Of a stretch of DNA of 46,746 nucleotides, positions 26,728 through 37,815 are shown one piece after another. The number at the start of each line of letters is the position of its first letter. Within the stretch, counting starts at the first letter, position 1. The stretch comes from an uncultured Parasphingopyxis sp. (GTDB lineage Bacteria > Pseudomonadota > Alphaproteobacteria > Sphingomonadales > Sphingomonadaceae). The DNA lies in assembly GCF_937129435.1 (NCBI RefSeq), contig NZ_CAKZNF010000051.1, positions 1 to 46,746 of the forward strand. Direction: 5' to 3'. A program made the translations under genes and the position numbers. The notes under the pieces are model-generated. The model was not told where the DNA came from. It did no database searches and saw only the letters and a list, made by a program, of their open reading frames with translations.

Positions 26728-27193
26728 CAAACTCACCCATATCGATGCGACAGGCGAAGCGCGCATGGTCGACGTTTCCGCCAAGGCCGCCACGGCACGC
26801 GAAGCCGTCGCGACCGGATCGATCACCATGACCGACGAAGCGCTGGCGGCGATCCGCGCCGGCAATGTGAAGAAGGGCGATGTGCTCGGCACGGCCCGCA
26901 TCGCCGGCATCATGGCAGCAAAGAAGACGAGCGATCTGATCCCGCTCTGCCACCCGCTGCCGCTCGACGGGGTGACGCTCGACCTCGAAATCCGCAGCGA
27001 TGATATCAGCGCGACCGCAACCGTCCGCACCACGCACAGCACCGGCGTCGAGATGGAAGCGCTGACCGCCGTCTCGGTCGCGCTGCTGACGATCTACGAC
27101 ATGGCCAAGGCGCTCGATCGCGGCATGGCCATCGGCGGCATCCGCCTGCTCGCGAAATCGGGTGGCCGGTCGGGCGAATGGCGCGCCGAATGA
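26720..27193 (+). CDS. moaC: cyclic pyranopterin monophosphate synthase MoaC
   Basis: The 157-residue protein performs the second part of the first step of molybdenum cofactor synthesis, converting the MoaA product to cPMP. Active-site features are LCHPLPL (His78), the [11 protein letters not shown] stretch (106-116) and TIYDMAKA with Asp127 and Lys130. It begins [20 protein letters not shown], the standard N terminus. It overlaps trpC by 8 bp and moeA by 4 bp. Confidence 0.96.
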   Translation: MADKLTHIDATGEARMVDVSAKAATAREAVATGSITMTDEALAAIRAGNVKKGDVLGTARIAGIMAAKKTSDLIPLCHPLPLDGVTLDLEIRSDDISATATVRTTHSTGVEMEALTAVSVALLTIYDMAKALDRGMAIGGIRLLAKSGGRSGEWRAE

Positions 27194-28380
27194 ACGCGCT
27201 CCTCCCCGTCGACGAAGCGCGCGAGCGGCTGCTGTCGCTGGCCGCACAGTGCGACGAAGAAACGCTTGCCATCGGCAATGCTGACGGACGCTGGCTCGCC
27301 CGGCCCGTCCGCGCGCGGCGTAGCCAGCCGCCCGCCGATCTTTCGGCAATGGACGGCTATGCGATCCGCTTCGCCGATATGCCTGGCCCATGGCGCGTGA
27401 TCGGCGAGAGTGCGGCGGGTCGGCCGTTCGGCAAGACCGTCGGCCAGAAGGAGACGGTGCGCATCTTTACCGGCGCACAGATGCCTGAAGGCGCCGACAC
27501 GGTCCTCGTTCAGGAAGATACGGATAGCGATGGCGCGCAGGTCAGACTGACTGGCGAAGGTCCCGGCGAACCGGGCCGGCACGTGCGAGCGCTCGGCGGC
27601 GATTTTTCCAAGGGCGACGCGATCCTGCCCGCCGGCAGCTTCCTCAATTCCCGGCGGATCGGGTTGATGATCTCCGCCGGGCACGACGATGCGGTGGTCC
27701 GCCAGCGCCCGAAGCTCGCGCTGATCTCGACCGGCGACGAACTCGCGCTTCCCGGCAAAGCCGTGGACGACCCCGCCGTCATCCCCGCATCGAACGGCCC
27801 CGCATTGATTGCACAGCTTGCGCATCTCCCGGTTCAGATCAGCGATCACGGCATCGTCGCCGACGATCTGGAAGCCCTCGCCAAGGTGCTCGAACGCGCG
27901 CGCAAGGCGGATATCATCGTCACCATCGGCGGGGCATCGGTCGGCGATCACGATCTGGTGCAGAAGGCGCTGCGTGCCGCCGGAGCGCGGATCGATTTCT
28001 GGCGGATCGCGATGAAACCGGGAAAGCCGCTGATGGCCGGAACGCTCGGCAAGGCGGTGGTGCTCGGGCTTCCCGGCAACCCGGCCTCGGCCTACGTGAC
28101 GGCGAAGCTGTTCCTCGAACCGCTGATCGCGAAAATGGGCGGCGCCGCCGATCCGGGCCCCGCCTTCGTCCCCGCCATGCTCGCCTCATCGCTTCCCGCT
28201 ACCGGTGATCGTGAGGAATATCTGCGCGGGCATTGGACCGACGGCGGGGTCTCGCCGCTGGACGGACAGCAGAGCTCACTGATCCGGGCCCTTGCCGATG
28301 CCGAGCTGCTGATCCGAAGAAGCGCCGCCGCATCCGAGGCCCGCCCCGGCGATCACATCGAAATCCTCGGCCTGACTTGA
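27190..28380 (+). CDS. moeA: molybdopterin molybdenumtransferase MoeA
   Basis: The 396-residue enzyme inserts molybdate into adenylated molybdopterin. Domain order is MoeA_N (about 10-165; [12 protein letters not shown]), MoCF_biosynth (about 175-310; [33 protein letters not shown]) and MoeA_C (about 320-394). ATG 27190 overlaps the moaC stop (ATGA); an ATG four codons earlier is possible. The chain ends 58 bp before lexA. The molybdoenzymes served are not in the window. Confidence 0.95.
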   Translation: MNALLPVDEARERLLSLAAQCDEETLAIGNADGRWLARPVRARRSQPPADLSAMDGYAIRFADMPGPWRVIGESAAGRPFGKTVGQKETVRIFTGAQMPEGADTVLVQEDTDSDGAQVRLTGEGPGEPGRHVRALGGDFSKGDAILPAGSFLNSRRIGLMISAGHDDAVVRQRPKLALISTGDELALPGKAVDDPAVIPASNGPALIAQLAHLPVQISDHGIVADDLEALAKVLERARKADIIVTIGGASVGDHDLVQKALRAAGARIDFWRIAMKPGKPLMAGTLGKAVVLGLPGNPASAYVTAKLFLEPLIAKMGGAADPGPAFVPAMLASSLPATGDREEYLRGHWTDGGVSPLDGQQSSLIRALADAELLIRRSAAASEARPGDHIEILGLT

Positions 28381-28404
28381 CAGCGAATCTTTTGTTTCCT
28401 AACC

Positions 28405-28419
28405 GTTCTCCGTCTGTTC
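28405..28419 (+). promoter_or_regulatory. LexA box (GTTC-N7-GTTC)
   Basis: GTTC (28405-28408) and GTTC (28416-28419) are separated by exactly 7 bp, the direct-repeat SOS box known from Alphaproteobacteria. It lies 20 bp before the lexA start, so LexA should repress its own gene. This is also good evidence for the phylogenetic class. Confidence 0.88.
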
Positions 28420-28438
28420 CATAGGATGGGGACGAGGA

Positions 28439-29098
28439 ATGTTGACGAAGAAACAGCATGAACTGCTGACCTTCATTCATGATCGGTTGGCCGAGACGGG
28501 CGTTTCACCGTCTTTCGAGGAAATGAAGGACGCGCTCGAGCTCAAGTCGAAGTCCGGCGTGCACCGGCTGATTTCGGCGCTCGAGGAACGCGGCTTCATT
28601 CGCCGCCTGCCCAATCGGGCCCGCGCGCTCGAAGTCGTGAAGATGCCCGAGCAGATGAGCGCCAAGGGCAAGTCGCCGATCGGCAAGGCGCCGGACATCA
28701 TGCCGGTCGCCGCAAACGATATTCTCGAATTGCCGCTGCACGGCCGGATCGCCGCCGGCCAGCCGATCGAAGCGATCGAAGGTCAGGACAGCCTCTCCGT
28801 CCCAGCCGCGTTCCTCGGATCGGGCGAACATTATGCGCTAGAGGTGTCGGGCGATTCGATGGTCGATGTCGGCATTCTCGACGGCGATTATGCGCTGATC
28901 CGCAAGTCGCAGGTCGCGCGCGAGGGCGAGATCGTCGTCGCACTCGTCGACCGGAACGAGGCGACGCTCAAGACCTTCCGGCGCGAAGGCAAGATGGTGC
29001 GGCTCGATCCGGCCAATAGGCAGTATGAGCCGCAACGCTACGCCCCCGAACAGGTCGAGATCCAGGGAACGCTGGCAGGATTGCTTCGCCGCTACTGA
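28439..29098 (+). CDS. lexA: SOS repressor LexA
   Basis: The 219-residue repressor has an N-terminal winged helix (1-68; [20 protein letters not shown]) and a C-terminal S24 peptidase-like domain. Self-cleavage should fall between Ala106 and Gly107 ([11 protein letters not shown]), with catalytic Ser140 ([10 protein letters not shown]) and Lys178 (EATLKTF). The linker between the domains is about 20 residues longer than in Escherichia coli, as is usual in this class. An SOS box precedes it. It is last in the trp-moa-moe-lexA run, and its last 7 bp overlap the convergent comEC gene. Confidence 0.97.
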   Translation: MLTKKQHELLTFIHDRLAETGVSPSFEEMKDALELKSKSGVHRLISALEERGFIRRLPNRARALEVVKMPEQMSAKGKSPIGKAPDIMPVAANDILELPLHGRIAAGQPIEAIEGQDSLSVPAAFLGSGEHYALEVSGDSMVDVGILDGDYALIRKSQVAREGEIVVALVDRNEATLKTFRREGKMVRLDPANRQYEPQRYAPEQVEIQGTLAGLLRRY

Positions 29099-31194
29099 AC
29101 GCGGCGCCAGGGGTGATCCTCGCCCGGCGTCCGAACGGTTTCGACCGAAGCCCTGTCGAGGTCGATCGAGACACCGCCGGTTTCGCGCAGCATGTCGCGA
29201 TCGATCTTCAGCCAGCGCGGCGTGCAGGTCGCCGGCAGTCGCCGGTCGCTGACGACGATATCGGCGGCGGCGCATTCGGACCGCATCGCTTCGATCGGCA
29301 GATAATAGGAGCTGCGCGTCGCGAAAATGCGCCATTGCCGCCCTCCCCGCCACATCGTCCAGCGACAGCTGTCGCCATTGCACCACGCCGCCGGCAGATC
29401 CGCGAGATCGGTTGCCAGCGCTTCGGTACCCGCCGTCTCGTTGAGCATATCGCGCACATAGTCGCCGGCGCGCGGCCGCAGCAACGCGAGATCGCCGGAC
29501 GCCGCGCGCACGGCCACATGGCGACCGTCGCCGGTCACATAGACGTCCGGGCTGCCTGCAAGAAAAACGCTCAAGCCGCCGGCGACGACGGCCACCAATC
29601 CCCATCGTCTCCACGGGGTTTTCCACAGACATAGCCACAAGCCGCCGGCGACGATGAGGAGGAACGACCCGATCGCCATGGCGGGGAGCAGCGCGACCGC
29701 GCCTGGGGCGTTCGACACGAAATGCGCCAGGCCGAGAACGCCGCCCAGCGCACGCTCTACGAGCCACCAGACCGGTGCGCCGAGGCCGATGATGTCGAGC
29801 AGCAACGCCAGCGCTTCGAGCGGGATCACGATGAAGGTGGTCAGCGGGATGGCGACGATGTTGGCAAGCGCACCGTATAATCCAGCCTTGTTGAAGTGGT
29901 AGAGCGCAATCGGCATCAGCGCGATCTCGACTGCGAGTCCGGTCAGGAACAGACCGAGCGCGAAACGACCGAGTTTGCGCGCCCACGCCTCGTCGCGGCG
30001 CGACAAGAGACGCTTCGTCCATTGCTGTTCGTGCAGCGCCACGATCGCGATGACGGCGGCGAAGCTGAGCTGGAAGCTCGGACCGACGAGCGTTTCCGGC
30101 CAGAACAGCAGGACGACCAGCGCACCGGTCGCCACCAGCCGCAGCGTGATCGCCTCCCGGCCGAGCGCGATCCCGCCCAGGATAAGCATCGCCGCGACAC
30201 AGGCGCGGACGGTCGGTACCTGCGAGCCGGTGAACAGCGTATAGGCCAGTCCCGTCAACGCTCCGACGCCCGCTGCGATCAGCACCAGCGGCCATCGCAG
30301 CGCCCAACCCGGGTGCAGCGCCAGCAATTTGAGGACGATCAGCATCGTCACGCCGATGACCGCTGTCACGTGAAGCCCGCTTATCGCGAGCAGATGCGCC
30401 AATCCGCTGCGCCGCATAGCTTCGGCATCGGCTTCGGAGATGCCGGACCGGTCGCCCGTCGCCAGCGTCGCGGCGATCCCACCCGCACCACCATCCACCG
30501 CGCTGCGAATATGATCGGCCATCCGCGATCTCGCAGCAGCCATCGCGGGACCGACGCCGCGCTCGCCATCTGCACGCACGATCTCGATGTCGCCGAATGC
30601 ACGCCCCGTCGCGCCGAGCCGGTCGAACCACGCCCTGCGCGCAAAGTCATATGCTCCCGGCACTCCCGCTTCGGGCGGCGGCATCAGCCGGGCGCTCATC
30701 TGCACCCATGTGCCGGGCCGAAGGCCGGCTGGTGCATCTTCTGCAGCGACGTTGACGCGAAATCGATCGGGAAGATTCTCGCCGCTCGGCCGGACGACCG
30801 TCAGGCGCACCGCTTCGCGCGCGGGCAATTCCTCGACAGCCTCGATTTGAGCCACAAATGTCTCGACCACGGGACGGTCGAGCGTCCCGACATCGATCGA
30901 CACCGCGCGCAACCAGATCAGCGCGATACCCAGCGCAAAAGCAGCAGCCAGCCACATCGCCGCCCGTCCCGTCCGCGTCGTTCTTCCGAGCGCCCATCCG
31001 CCAATGAACGCCGACAGCGCACCGCAGAGCGCGGCGATCCAGTGTTCGCGAAACGGCAGCAGGAACCAGCTCCCGATCCCGGCAGCAAGCCCGACGGGCA
31101 GCCATAGGGGCAGCTGGTCGCGTTCCGCCTCCAGCCGCGATTCGATCCAGGCCGGCAGCGACGCTCGCGTCGATTGCCGCCCGCCCGCCGCCAT
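29092..31194 (-). CDS. comEC: ComEC/Rec2 family DNA-uptake channel protein
   Basis: The product is about 700 residues with ten or more transmembrane helices. An N-terminal DUF4131-like segment (helices near 22-80) leads into an OB-like periplasmic domain. The Competence domain follows, with [18 protein letters not shown] and [20 protein letters not shown]. The usual C-terminal metallo-beta-lactamase domain is missing: no HxHxDH motif occurs, and the tail is a short Cys-containing region ending in HPWRRVQ. The protein should form the inner-membrane channel for single-stranded DNA in transformation, but competence here is untested. The start is unclear (31194 or 31224). It diverges from gltX and overlaps the end of lexA. 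Confidence 0.88.
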   Translation of the reverse strand: MAAGGRQSTRASLPAWIESRLEAERDQLPLWLPVGLAAGIGSWFLLPFREHWIAALCGALSAFIGGWALGRTTRTGRAAMWLAAAFALGIALIWLRAVSIDVGTLDRPVVETFVAQIEAVEELPAREAVRLTVVRPSGENLPDRFRVNVAAEDAPAGLRPGTWVQMSARLMPPPEAGVPGAYDFARRAWFDRLGATGRAFGDIEIVRADGERGVGPAMAAARSRMADHIRSAVDGGAGGIAATLATGDRSGISEADAEAMRRSGLAHLLAISGLHVTAVIGVTMLIVLKLLALHPGWALRWPLVLIAAGVGALTGLAYTLFTGSQVPTVRACVAAMLILGGIALGREAITLRLVATGALVVLLFWPETLVGPSFQLSFAAVIAIVALHEQQWTKRLLSRRDEAWARKLGRFALGLFLTGLAVEIALMPIALYHFNKAGLYGALANIVAIPLTTFIVIPLEALALLLDIIGLGAPVWWLVERALGGVLGLAHFVSNAPGAVALLPAMAIGSFLLIVAGGLWLCLWKTPWRRWGLVAVVAGGLSVFLAGSPDVYVTGDGRHVAVRAASGDLALLRPRAGDYVRDMLNETAGTEALATDLADLPAAWCNGDSCRWTMWRGGRQWRIFATRSSYYLPIEAMRSECAAADIVVSDRRLPATCTPRWLKIDRDMLRETGGVSIDLDRASVETVRTPGEDHPWRRVQ

Positions 31195-31249
31195 GCTAGG
31201 CGCTGCGCCGAATAGCCCCCTCATCGTTACAGTCTTGGAGAATGCGCGC

Positions 31250-32665
31250 ATGGGCGCAACCGAAAACGTCGTCACCCGCTTTGCCCCCTCGCCCACCGGC
31301 TTTCTGCATATCGGTGGCGCGCGCACGGCGCTGTTCAACTGGCTCTTCGCGCGGCACCATGGCGGCGAGTTCAAACTGCGCATCGAGGATACCGACAAGG
31401 CGCGATCGACCGATGAGGCGATCGCGAAGATCCTCGAAGGCATTCGCTGGCTCGGCCTGGATTGGGACGGCGAGGAAATCTACCAGTCGCAGCGCGTCGG
31501 CCGCCATGTCGAAGTGGCGCAGGCGTTGCTCGAGAAGGGCGCGGCCTATCGTTGCTATCTGACGCAGGAAGAGCTGCAGGCGATGCGCGAAAAGGCGCAG
31601 GCGGAGCGCAAGCCGTTCCGCGTCGAAAGCCCGTGGCGCGACCGCGATCAGTCCGACGCCCTGGAGGGAACCGCGTCGGTCGTTCGCCTGAAGGCGCCGC
31701 GCGACGGCGAAACGACGATCGAGGACGCGGTGCAGGGAAGCGTCACGGTCAGCAATGCCGAGATCGACGATTTCGTCATGCTGCGCGGCGACGGCACGCC
31801 GACCTATATGCTCGCCGTCGCCGTCGACGATCATGACATGGGCGTCACCCACTGCATTCGCGGCGACGATCATCTCAATAACGCCTTTCGCCAGCGTGTG
31901 CTGATCGATGCGATGGGCTGGGACCGGATGACCTATGCCCATGTTCCGCTGATTCACGGATCGGACGGCGCGAGGCTGTCTAAGCGCCACGGCGCGCTCG
32001 GCGTCGAAGCCTATCGCGACGAGATGGGGATGCTGCCCGAAGCGGTGTTCAACTATCTCCTCCGGCTGGGCTGGGGCCATGGCGACGCCGAGATCATTTC
32101 GCGCGAAGAGGCGACCGAATGGTTCGATCTCGCAGGCGTCGGCAAGTCGCCCGCCCGCTTCGACGTCAAGAAGCTGGAAAACCTCAACGGCCACTATCTG
32201 CGCGAGGCCGATGACGGGCGGTTGGCCGACATTGTCGCCCCGATGATTGCCGCGCATATCGGTCGCGATCTGCACGAGAACGACCTTGATCTACTGCAAC
32301 GCAGCATGGGCGCAATCAAGCCGAGAGCCAAGACAATCCACGACCTTGTGACCGGCGCCCTGTTTCTTTTTCGCACCCGCCCTCTCGATCTGGACGACAA
32401 GGCGAAAATGCTGCTAGATGCCGATGCGAGGGCGCTCCTCGCCAGGCTCCAGCCGGTGTTGAACGGGTTGGCGGACTGGACCGAAAGCGCTCTCGATACC
32501 GCCGTAAGGGAGTTCGCCGAGTCCAGCGATCTGAAACTGGGCAAGGTTGCACAGCCCCTCCGCGCGGCGCTGACCGGAAGCGCGCAGTCTCCGGGGATTT
32601 TCGATGTGCTGCTACTCCTCGGCCGCGAGGAGTCGCTGGCACGGATTGCCGACCAGGCAAATTGA
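31250..32665 (+). CDS. gltX: glutamyl-tRNA synthetase
   Basis: The 471-residue class I synthetase has the HIGH-type motif FLHIGGARTALFNW (18-31) and the KMSKS-type motif ARLSKRHGALGV (near residue 245). A helical anticodon-binding domain fills the C-terminal third. It charges tRNA-Glu and may be the non-discriminating type in organisms that use the GatCAB pathway, which the sequence alone does not show. ATG 31250 follows TTGGAG. It is 15 bp ahead of gltA on plus, so the two are probably cotranscribed. Confidence 0.96.
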   Translation: MGATENVVTRFAPSPTGFLHIGGARTALFNWLFARHHGGEFKLRIEDTDKARSTDEAIAKILEGIRWLGLDWDGEEIYQSQRVGRHVEVAQALLEKGAAYRCYLTQEELQAMREKAQAERKPFRVESPWRDRDQSDALEGTASVVRLKAPRDGETTIEDAVQGSVTVSNAEIDDFVMLRGDGTPTYMLAVAVDDHDMGVTHCIRGDDHLNNAFRQRVLIDAMGWDRMTYAHVPLIHGSDGARLSKRHGALGVEAYRDEMGMLPEAVFNYLLRLGWGHGDAEIISREEATEWFDLAGVGKSPARFDVKKLENLNGHYLREADDGRLADIVAPMIAAHIGRDLHENDLDLLQRSMGAIKPRAKTIHDLVTGALFLFRTRPLDLDDKAKMLLDADARALLARLQPVLNGLADWTESALDTAVREFAESSDLKLGKVAQPLRAALTGSAQSPGIFDVLLLLGREESLARIADQAN

Positions 32666-32680
32666 CGAGGAGCAGACCAG

Positions 32681-33961
32681 ATGTCCGATGACGCAACCTA
32701 CACGGTCGGGAACCAGGAATATCCGTTGCTGGAAGGGACGATCGGGCCGAAGGTTGTCGACATCCGGGCGCTCTACAAGGACACCGGGATGTTCACCTAC
32801 GACCCCGGCTTCAAGTCGACGGCGAGCTGCGAATCCGGCCTGACCTATATCGACGGTCATGAAGGCGTCCTGCTGCATCGCGGCTATTCGATCGAGGACC
32901 TGTCGGAGCGGTCGAGCTTCATGGAGACGTCCTATCTGCTCCTGAACGGCGAACTTCCGACCAAGTTCGAACTCGACGATTTCATCTACACGATCACGCG
33001 CCACACCATGGTGCACGAGCAGCTCAAGACGCTCTACAACGGCTTCCGCCGCGACGCGCATCCCATGGCCATCATGTGCGGGGTCGTCGGCGCGCTATCC
33101 GCCTTCTATCACGATTCCACCGACATCACCGATCCCGAGCAGCGCAAGATCGCCTCGCACCGGCTGATCGCCAAGATGCCGACGATTGCCGCGATGGCCT
33201 ACAAATATTCGATCGGCCAACCCTTCCTCTATCCGGACAACGATCTCTCCTACACGGGCAATTTCCTGCGTATGACCTTCGGCGTCCCAGCCGAGGAATA
33301 TGACGTCAACCCGGTCGTCGAGCGGGCGCTCGATCGCATCTTCATCCTGCACGCCGATCACGAGCAGAACGCCTCGACCTCGACCGTGCGGCTCGCCGGC
33401 TCGTCGGGTGCGAACCCCTTCGCCTGTATCGCTGCGGGCATCGCCTGCCTTTGGGGCCCGGCGCATGGCGGCGCGAACGAGGCGGCGCTCAACATGTTGC
33501 ACGAGATTGGCCATCCCGACCGGATCCCCGAATATATCGCCCGCGCCAAGGACAAGGACGATCCGTTCCGGCTGATGGGCTTCGGCCACCGCGTCTACAA
33601 GAATTACGACCCCCGCGCCTCGGTGATGCGCAAAACGGTCCGCGAGGTGCTGACCTCGCTCAATGTCAGCAACCCGGTGTTCGACGTCGCGCTGCAGCTT
33701 GAGGAAATGGCGCTCAACGACGATTATTTCATCGAGAAGAAGCTGTTCCCAAACGTCGATTTCTATTCGGGAATCATCCTGTCGGCGATCGGCTTCCCGA
33801 CGACGATGTTCACGGCGCTGTTCGCGCTCGCCCGCACCGTGGGCTGGGTGGCACAGTGGAACGAGATGATCTCCGATCCAGGTCAGACGATCGGCCGTCC
33901 GCGCCAGCTCTATACGGGCCCGGCGGCGCGCGATTACGTCCCGCTCGAAAACCGCGGCTAG
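32681..33961 (+). CDS. gltA: citrate synthase
   Basis: The 426-residue type II (hexameric, NADH-sensitive type) enzyme condenses acetyl-CoA and oxaloacetate, the entry step of the TCA cycle. Active-site blocks are [10 protein letters not shown] (first His), [14 protein letters not shown] (second His) and [10 protein letters not shown] (Asp). The N-terminal beta-rich extension ([20 protein letters not shown]) marks the Gram-negative type. ATG 32681 is preceded by GAGGAG. Its TAG stop shares the bases CTAG with the stop of the convergent kinase-like gene. Confidence 0.97.
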   Translation: MSDDATYTVGNQEYPLLEGTIGPKVVDIRALYKDTGMFTYDPGFKSTASCESGLTYIDGHEGVLLHRGYSIEDLSERSSFMETSYLLLNGELPTKFELDDFIYTITRHTMVHEQLKTLYNGFRRDAHPMAIMCGVVGALSAFYHDSTDITDPEQRKIASHRLIAKMPTIAAMAYKYSIGQPFLYPDNDLSYTGNFLRMTFGVPAEEYDVNPVVERALDRIFILHADHEQNASTSTVRLAGSSGANPFACIAAGIACLWGPAHGGANEAALNMLHEIGHPDRIPEYIARAKDKDDPFRLMGFGHRVYKNYDPRASVMRKTVREVLTSLNVSNPVFDVALQLEEMALNDDYFIEKKLFPNVDFYSGIILSAIGFPTTMFTALFALARTVGWVAQWNEMISDPGQTIGRPRQLYTGPAARDYVPLENRG

Positions 33962-35328
33962 GCCGAAAGCGGCAGCGTCAGCACGAAGCGCGCGCCCTGC
34001 CCCGGCGCGCTGTCGACCTCGATATCGCCGCCCATGGCGCGCGCGAGCCTGCGCGAGATATAAAGGCCGAGGCCGCTGCCCGGTTCATTGGCCGATAGCC
34101 GCTCGAACTTCTCGAAAATCTTCGGCTGATCTTCCTTGGCGATTCCGCGCCCCTGATCGGCGACGATCACGGCGGCCAGATCGCCCTCATGCTCGCAGCG
34201 GATCCAGACCTGGCTGTCGGCCGGCGCATAGCGGACGGCGTTGCCGACCAGATTGACGAGGATCTGGAGCACGCGGCGATAGTCGCCGGTCGCGGCCAGC
34301 GCTTCGTCATCGGCGGGCCGGTCGATCCGGATGCCCTTTTCATCGGCGCGAACCGAAAGCAGCCCCGCCGCCGCCCGCGCGACATCGGCGAGATCCATCG
34401 CCTCGCGGCGCGGCTCGAAATCCTCGCGCTCGATCGCGTTCAGGTCGACCAGATCCTCGATCAGCGCCAGCAGATGACGGCCTGCCGCCGCGATATCGCC
34501 GGCATATTCGGAATAGTCGCTGCGGATCGGCCCTTCGGTCTGCGCCTGTATACTCTCGGCATTGGCGACGATGCGGTCGAGCGGCGATCGCAGCGCCTGG
34601 TCGAGCTGGCGGCCGAACGCATCAGGCACGTCGACGGCGAGCGCCGTTTCGCGCGACCCGGTATCGGGCGCATCCTCAAGCTCCTCCGCCGTGCCGCGAA
34701 AGCCCGCGAACCGGCCATGGCCATCGGTCAGCGGCACGGCTGAAAGGCGGACACGCGGCGCGGCCTCGGTGCGAACCGTGCCAAGCTGCCCTTCGAAACG
34801 GCGATGCTCGGCCAGCGCGGTCAGGATCGGCAGGTCCCCGCCCTCTCCCTCGCTGAAGCGAAAGAGACCGGTGAGCGGCTGGCCGATAAACGGATCGATC
34901 GACCCGAGCGCCTTGGCTGCCTCTTTGGATATCGCCGTGATCCGCAGCGATTGATCGGTTTCCCAGAGCCAGTCGGCCGCGGCGCGCAGGAAATCATGTT
35001 CGCGACGCCCCGTATCGCCGGACACAGTGACGGCCGGTCGGGTATTCCAGCCCGCTATCGTCAGATCGACACCATCGCCTTCGGGCTGGGCGCGAACCCA
35101 CAGGTCGAGATCGTTTTCGCCGTCGGCCGCGAGAACCGACCGCGACACGAGGATGCCGAGCTTGCCGGCCAGCGCAACTAGCGCGGCGATCTGCGGCACG
35201 GCGATCGGCCCGCCTTCGGTGCCTCCCGCGCGCCGTTGCAGCTCCGCGAGGCGCGGCTCGGCAGCGACGAGACACCCGTTTCCGTCGACCCGGCCCGAAA
35301 CGGTATCGTCTGGCATCGCGACGCTCAC
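33958..35328 (-). CDS. PAS-containing histidine-kinase-like protein lacking the phospho-His
   Basis: The 456-residue soluble protein has an N-terminal region without recognised domain (1-110), a PAS fold (about 113-215; [20 protein letters not shown]), a HisKA-type helical hairpin (about 238-300) and an intact HATPase_c domain. ATP-site boxes are complete: N-box [11 protein letters not shown] (Asn363), DQGRGI (Asp391), F-box KIFEKFERL and GSGLGLYI (417-424). In the H-box, where kinases read SHELRTPL, this protein reads DQALRSPL, so the phosphorylated His is Gln244. It cannot autophosphorylate in the usual way. It may be a scaffold or an allosteric partner, as known for DivL, which has Tyr there. 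GTG 35328 overlaps the upstream gene (GTGA); ATG 35316 is an alternative. Confidence 0.82.
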   Translation of the reverse strand: MSVAMPDDTVSGRVDGNGCLVAAEPRLAELQRRAGGTEGGPIAVPQIAALVALAGKLGILVSRSVLAADGENDLDLWVRAQPEGDGVDLTIAGWNTRPAVTVSGDTGRREHDFLRAAADWLWETDQSLRITAISKEAAKALGSIDPFIGQPLTGLFRFSEGEGGDLPILTALAEHRRFEGQLGTVRTEAAPRVRLSAVPLTDGHGRFAGFRGTAEELEDAPDTGSRETALAVDVPDAFGRQLDQALRSPLDRIVANAESIQAQTEGPIRSDYSEYAGDIAAAGRHLLALIEDLVDLNAIEREDFEPRREAMDLADVARAAAGLLSVRADEKGIRIDRPADDEALAATGDYRRVLQILVNLVGNAVRYAPADSQVWIRCEHEGDLAAVIVADQGRGIAKEDQPKIFEKFERLSANEPGSGLGLYISRRLARAMGGDIEVDSAPGQGARFVLTLPLSA

Positions 35329-36437
35329 TGCCGCGTTCGCGTCGCCGGATCGGCGAGCGCCGCGACGGTTTCGCGATAGAGCGCGTCGGACTGCCAGACC
35401 TTCAGGGCCTCCCGGGCGGCCTCAGCATCGATCGCATCATATCCCGTCATCACATCGACGAGAGCATCGTCGCCGCCGCCATGCGCGCCGGACAGCCCTG
35501 CAAACAGCATCAGGATCCCCGCCGCGCTCTCGCGCCTCATTCCGCACGCCGCAAGGACCAGCGCATGAGCCGCGATATCTCCACCGGTGAGAAAGTCCGC
35601 CACCGTCTCGACCGAGAGGTTCGCGCGTTTGGCCAGCATCGCCGCATAGGGCCATATATGGCCCGCCCGGGCGCAGCGCACGCACATCGCATCGGTCGCG
35701 TCGATACCTTCGGCCAGCGCGATGGCCGCCGAAACGAGCGGAGAACCATGGGGCGCCGACAGAACCGTCTCTACCGCCGAGACGGCGATCCGGTCCATCG
35801 CCGCCGCATCGGCGCCATGAATGCCGACGGCATAGTCGCGCAATGCCGCCGCCACACGCCAGTAAAGCATGCGCCGCTGCGCATCGGAGAGGTCGCCTTC
35901 GTCGAATTGCGGTACGCCCGACATGTCGCGTTCGCCGTTGCGCGCGATCATCATCGCGGTCGCAGCCCGTGAAACAGCGGGGTCTTCGCTTTCGATCAGC
36001 TCTTCGAACAGGTCGGCCTCGTCGCCACCTTCCTGCCGTTCCAGCATCGAGCCGAGCCGATGTATCGCAATATGGCGGAGAATGGCGCCCACCAGTTCCG
36101 CATCGATCGCCAGCCCGGCCGATGACAGGATCTTGGCGGCGATGGCCACGCGTATCGAACCGAATGACTGCCGCAGTTCCTCGCCATCGGGAAAGTCGGG
36201 ATGGAGCAGCATCCGCGCGCGCAAATCCGCCTCGACGGCATGGAAAAGCCGCTCGATGCTCCGGTCTGCCGCAAGCCGTTCGATATCCGATAGCGGCCGT
36301 TCTTCGGGCGACCGCAAGGTCGCAATGGCAAGCGCGACGCGGCGCGGCATCGCGATCATCGCGCGCGCGGGTGCGCCGAGCAGCGCAAGAGCGTGCTCGT
36401 CCGCCATTTCCTGTTCGGGCGGAACCGGGTCAACCAT
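35325..36437 (-). CDS. DUF2336-like helical protein
   Basis: The 370-residue cytoplasmic protein is almost all alpha-helical with HEAT-like repeats (for example LVGAILRHIAIHRLGSMLER and AVSRAATAMMIARNGERD). The overall pattern resembles the DUF2336 family, found mainly in Alphaproteobacteria next to signalling genes and of unknown function. No catalytic motif or transmembrane helix is visible. ATG 36437 follows AGGGAAAACCG. It overlaps the kinase-like gene by 4 bp and follows the nucleotidyltransferase-like gene by 35 bp, which argues for joint expression and perhaps physical partnership. The family call is from pattern only. Confidence 0.5.
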   Translation of the reverse strand: MVDPVPPEQEMADEHALALLGAPARAMIAMPRRVALAIATLRSPEERPLSDIERLAADRSIERLFHAVEADLRARMLLHPDFPDGEELRQSFGSIRVAIAAKILSSAGLAIDAELVGAILRHIAIHRLGSMLERQEGGDEADLFEELIESEDPAVSRAATAMMIARNGERDMSGVPQFDEGDLSDAQRRMLYWRVAAALRDYAVGIHGADAAAMDRIAVSAVETVLSAPHGSPLVSAAIALAEGIDATDAMCVRCARAGHIWPYAAMLAKRANLSVETVADFLTGGDIAAHALVLAACGMRRESAAGILMLFAGLSGAHGGGDDALVDVMTGYDAIDAEAAREALKVWQSDALYRETVAALADPATRTRQ

Positions 36438-36472
36438 CGGTTTTCCCTAGCCCAATCGTCGTTAAAACGGTG

Positions 36473-37726
36473 CTAATCCTCGCAATGTCCCGTTTCCGCC
36501 GTCTTCGGCACGGGAGCAGCGAATTCGATCAGCAAGAATGCGGACAACAGGCCATAGGCGGCGGCGAATGCCGGCCACCAGATCCACCATCCGAAAGCAC
36601 CGAAGAGCGGTAGCAGCCAGAATATTCCCGTGGCGGTTGCCCGCGCGGCGGCATAGGGCACTGCCGGGCCGCCCAGCTTCGCCAGTTTGCGCATCGTCCG
36701 CTCGACGAGAAGGAGCAACAGCATCGCCGCGCCGACAAAGGCCCAATAGAGCGGATTTCCGGCCATTTCCACAACCGGACGTCCGAAAACAGCGATCGCC
36801 GCACCATAAACGGCAGGCAGCGCGAGCCGGGTCCGCCAATTGTTATGTGGGTCGCACAAACGCGCGACATCGATCCTCGTGGCGATCGCCGCCAACAAAC
36901 CCGGCAGGAGGAGCAGGATCGCTCCTGTCCATAACCAGTTGAAATAAAAGGCGACCGCGCCCCCAATCGCCAGCGCCACGGCCGCCAGACGCAACCAGTT
37001 CGGCTCGATCGGGCGATCGATCAGCAGCGGCGCGATGATGCCGGCAGCGGGCGCCAGCACGAACCGCTCGATCCAGCTTGCATCATCGGTACGCGCGGGC
37101 AGCATGTCGGCGCGCCCCGCCCGGCGGCTCGCCGCTTCGTCGTCGGCGATCACGATCGACGCACGGCCCTCCTTGGCGTCGGCATCGTTGTTCGAGGAAA
37201 CGAAACGCGGGCCCGACTGGACGATCCGGCGCATCAGCGTCGATTGCAGGTCCCAATCGCCGAGCATGGCCGCCGTTTCGGAGAGCATGTTCGCATCGGT
37301 CAGCGCCAGCCCCGCCCAGCGCCATTGCGAGTCGACGCGCTCGAAACCGGCATTTTCCGGGATGTCGGGCACGACGAGAACGGCCGGCGGCCGTTGGGCG
37401 GCGAGCGCTTCGAAACAAGGCGGCGCGGCAATCAGCCCGTCCGCGACGAGGATAATCGCCTCTTCGGGATGAAAACGGTCCGCCGCATCGGCGGGCGTCC
37501 GTGCAATTTCGACGGCGATCCCGTCGCGCCGCAGCCGGTCCAGCGCTTCATTGAGCGCCGCCGGAACCCGTTCGACGAGGATCACCGCATGGCGGGCACC
37601 GGCGCCGATCGCCCGGCGCACCTGATATTCGAGCAGCGTGCGCCCCGCCATGGGCAGCAGCGCGCGCAGGCCGCTCTCCGTCCCTTCCGCTTCCTGATAG
37701 GCGGCGATCAGCGCCGCAATGGCCAT
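36473..37726 (-). CDS. nucleotidyltransferase-like/membrane fusion protein, degenerate IPCT-DIPPS type
   Basis: The 417-residue protein has two parts. Residues 1-215 resemble a sugar- or inositol-phosphate nucleotidyltransferase (IAALIAAYQEAEGT; MAGRTLLEYQVRRAIGAGA), but the nucleotide-binding GxGxR-K loop is not conserved. Residues 218-417 form about six transmembrane helices. They open like a CDP-alcohol phosphatidyltransferase (LLIDRPIEPNWLRLAAVALA, compare TPVTPNxxTL), yet the D-G-x2-A-R-x8-G-x3-D-x3-D catalytic motif is reduced to ATRIDVARLCDPHNNW. The layout recalls the IPCT-DIPPS fusion that makes di-inositol phosphate. Activity is doubtful. It lies between the Hpt and DUF2336-like genes. 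Confidence 0.5.
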   Translation of the reverse strand: MAIAALIAAYQEAEGTESGLRALLPMAGRTLLEYQVRRAIGAGARHAVILVERVPAALNEALDRLRRDGIAVEIARTPADAADRFHPEEAIILVADGLIAAPPCFEALAAQRPPAVLVVPDIPENAGFERVDSQWRWAGLALTDANMLSETAAMLGDWDLQSTLMRRIVQSGPRFVSSNNDADAKEGRASIVIADDEAASRRAGRADMLPARTDDASWIERFVLAPAAGIIAPLLIDRPIEPNWLRLAAVALAIGGAVAFYFNWLWTGAILLLLPGLLAAIATRIDVARLCDPHNNWRTRLALPAVYGAAIAVFGRPVVEMAGNPLYWAFVGAAMLLLLLVERTMRKLAKLGGPAVPYAAARATATGIFWLLPLFGAFGWWIWWPAFAAAYGLLSAFLLIEFAAPVPKTAETGHCED

Positions 37727-37815
37727 GATGTCGTCCCGGCTTGCATCGCCGGTTCGATACGCGCCTTGCGGCCCCCGTGCAAAGCCGGTGGCCGCGCATT
37801 ACCGGGGATTGATCG

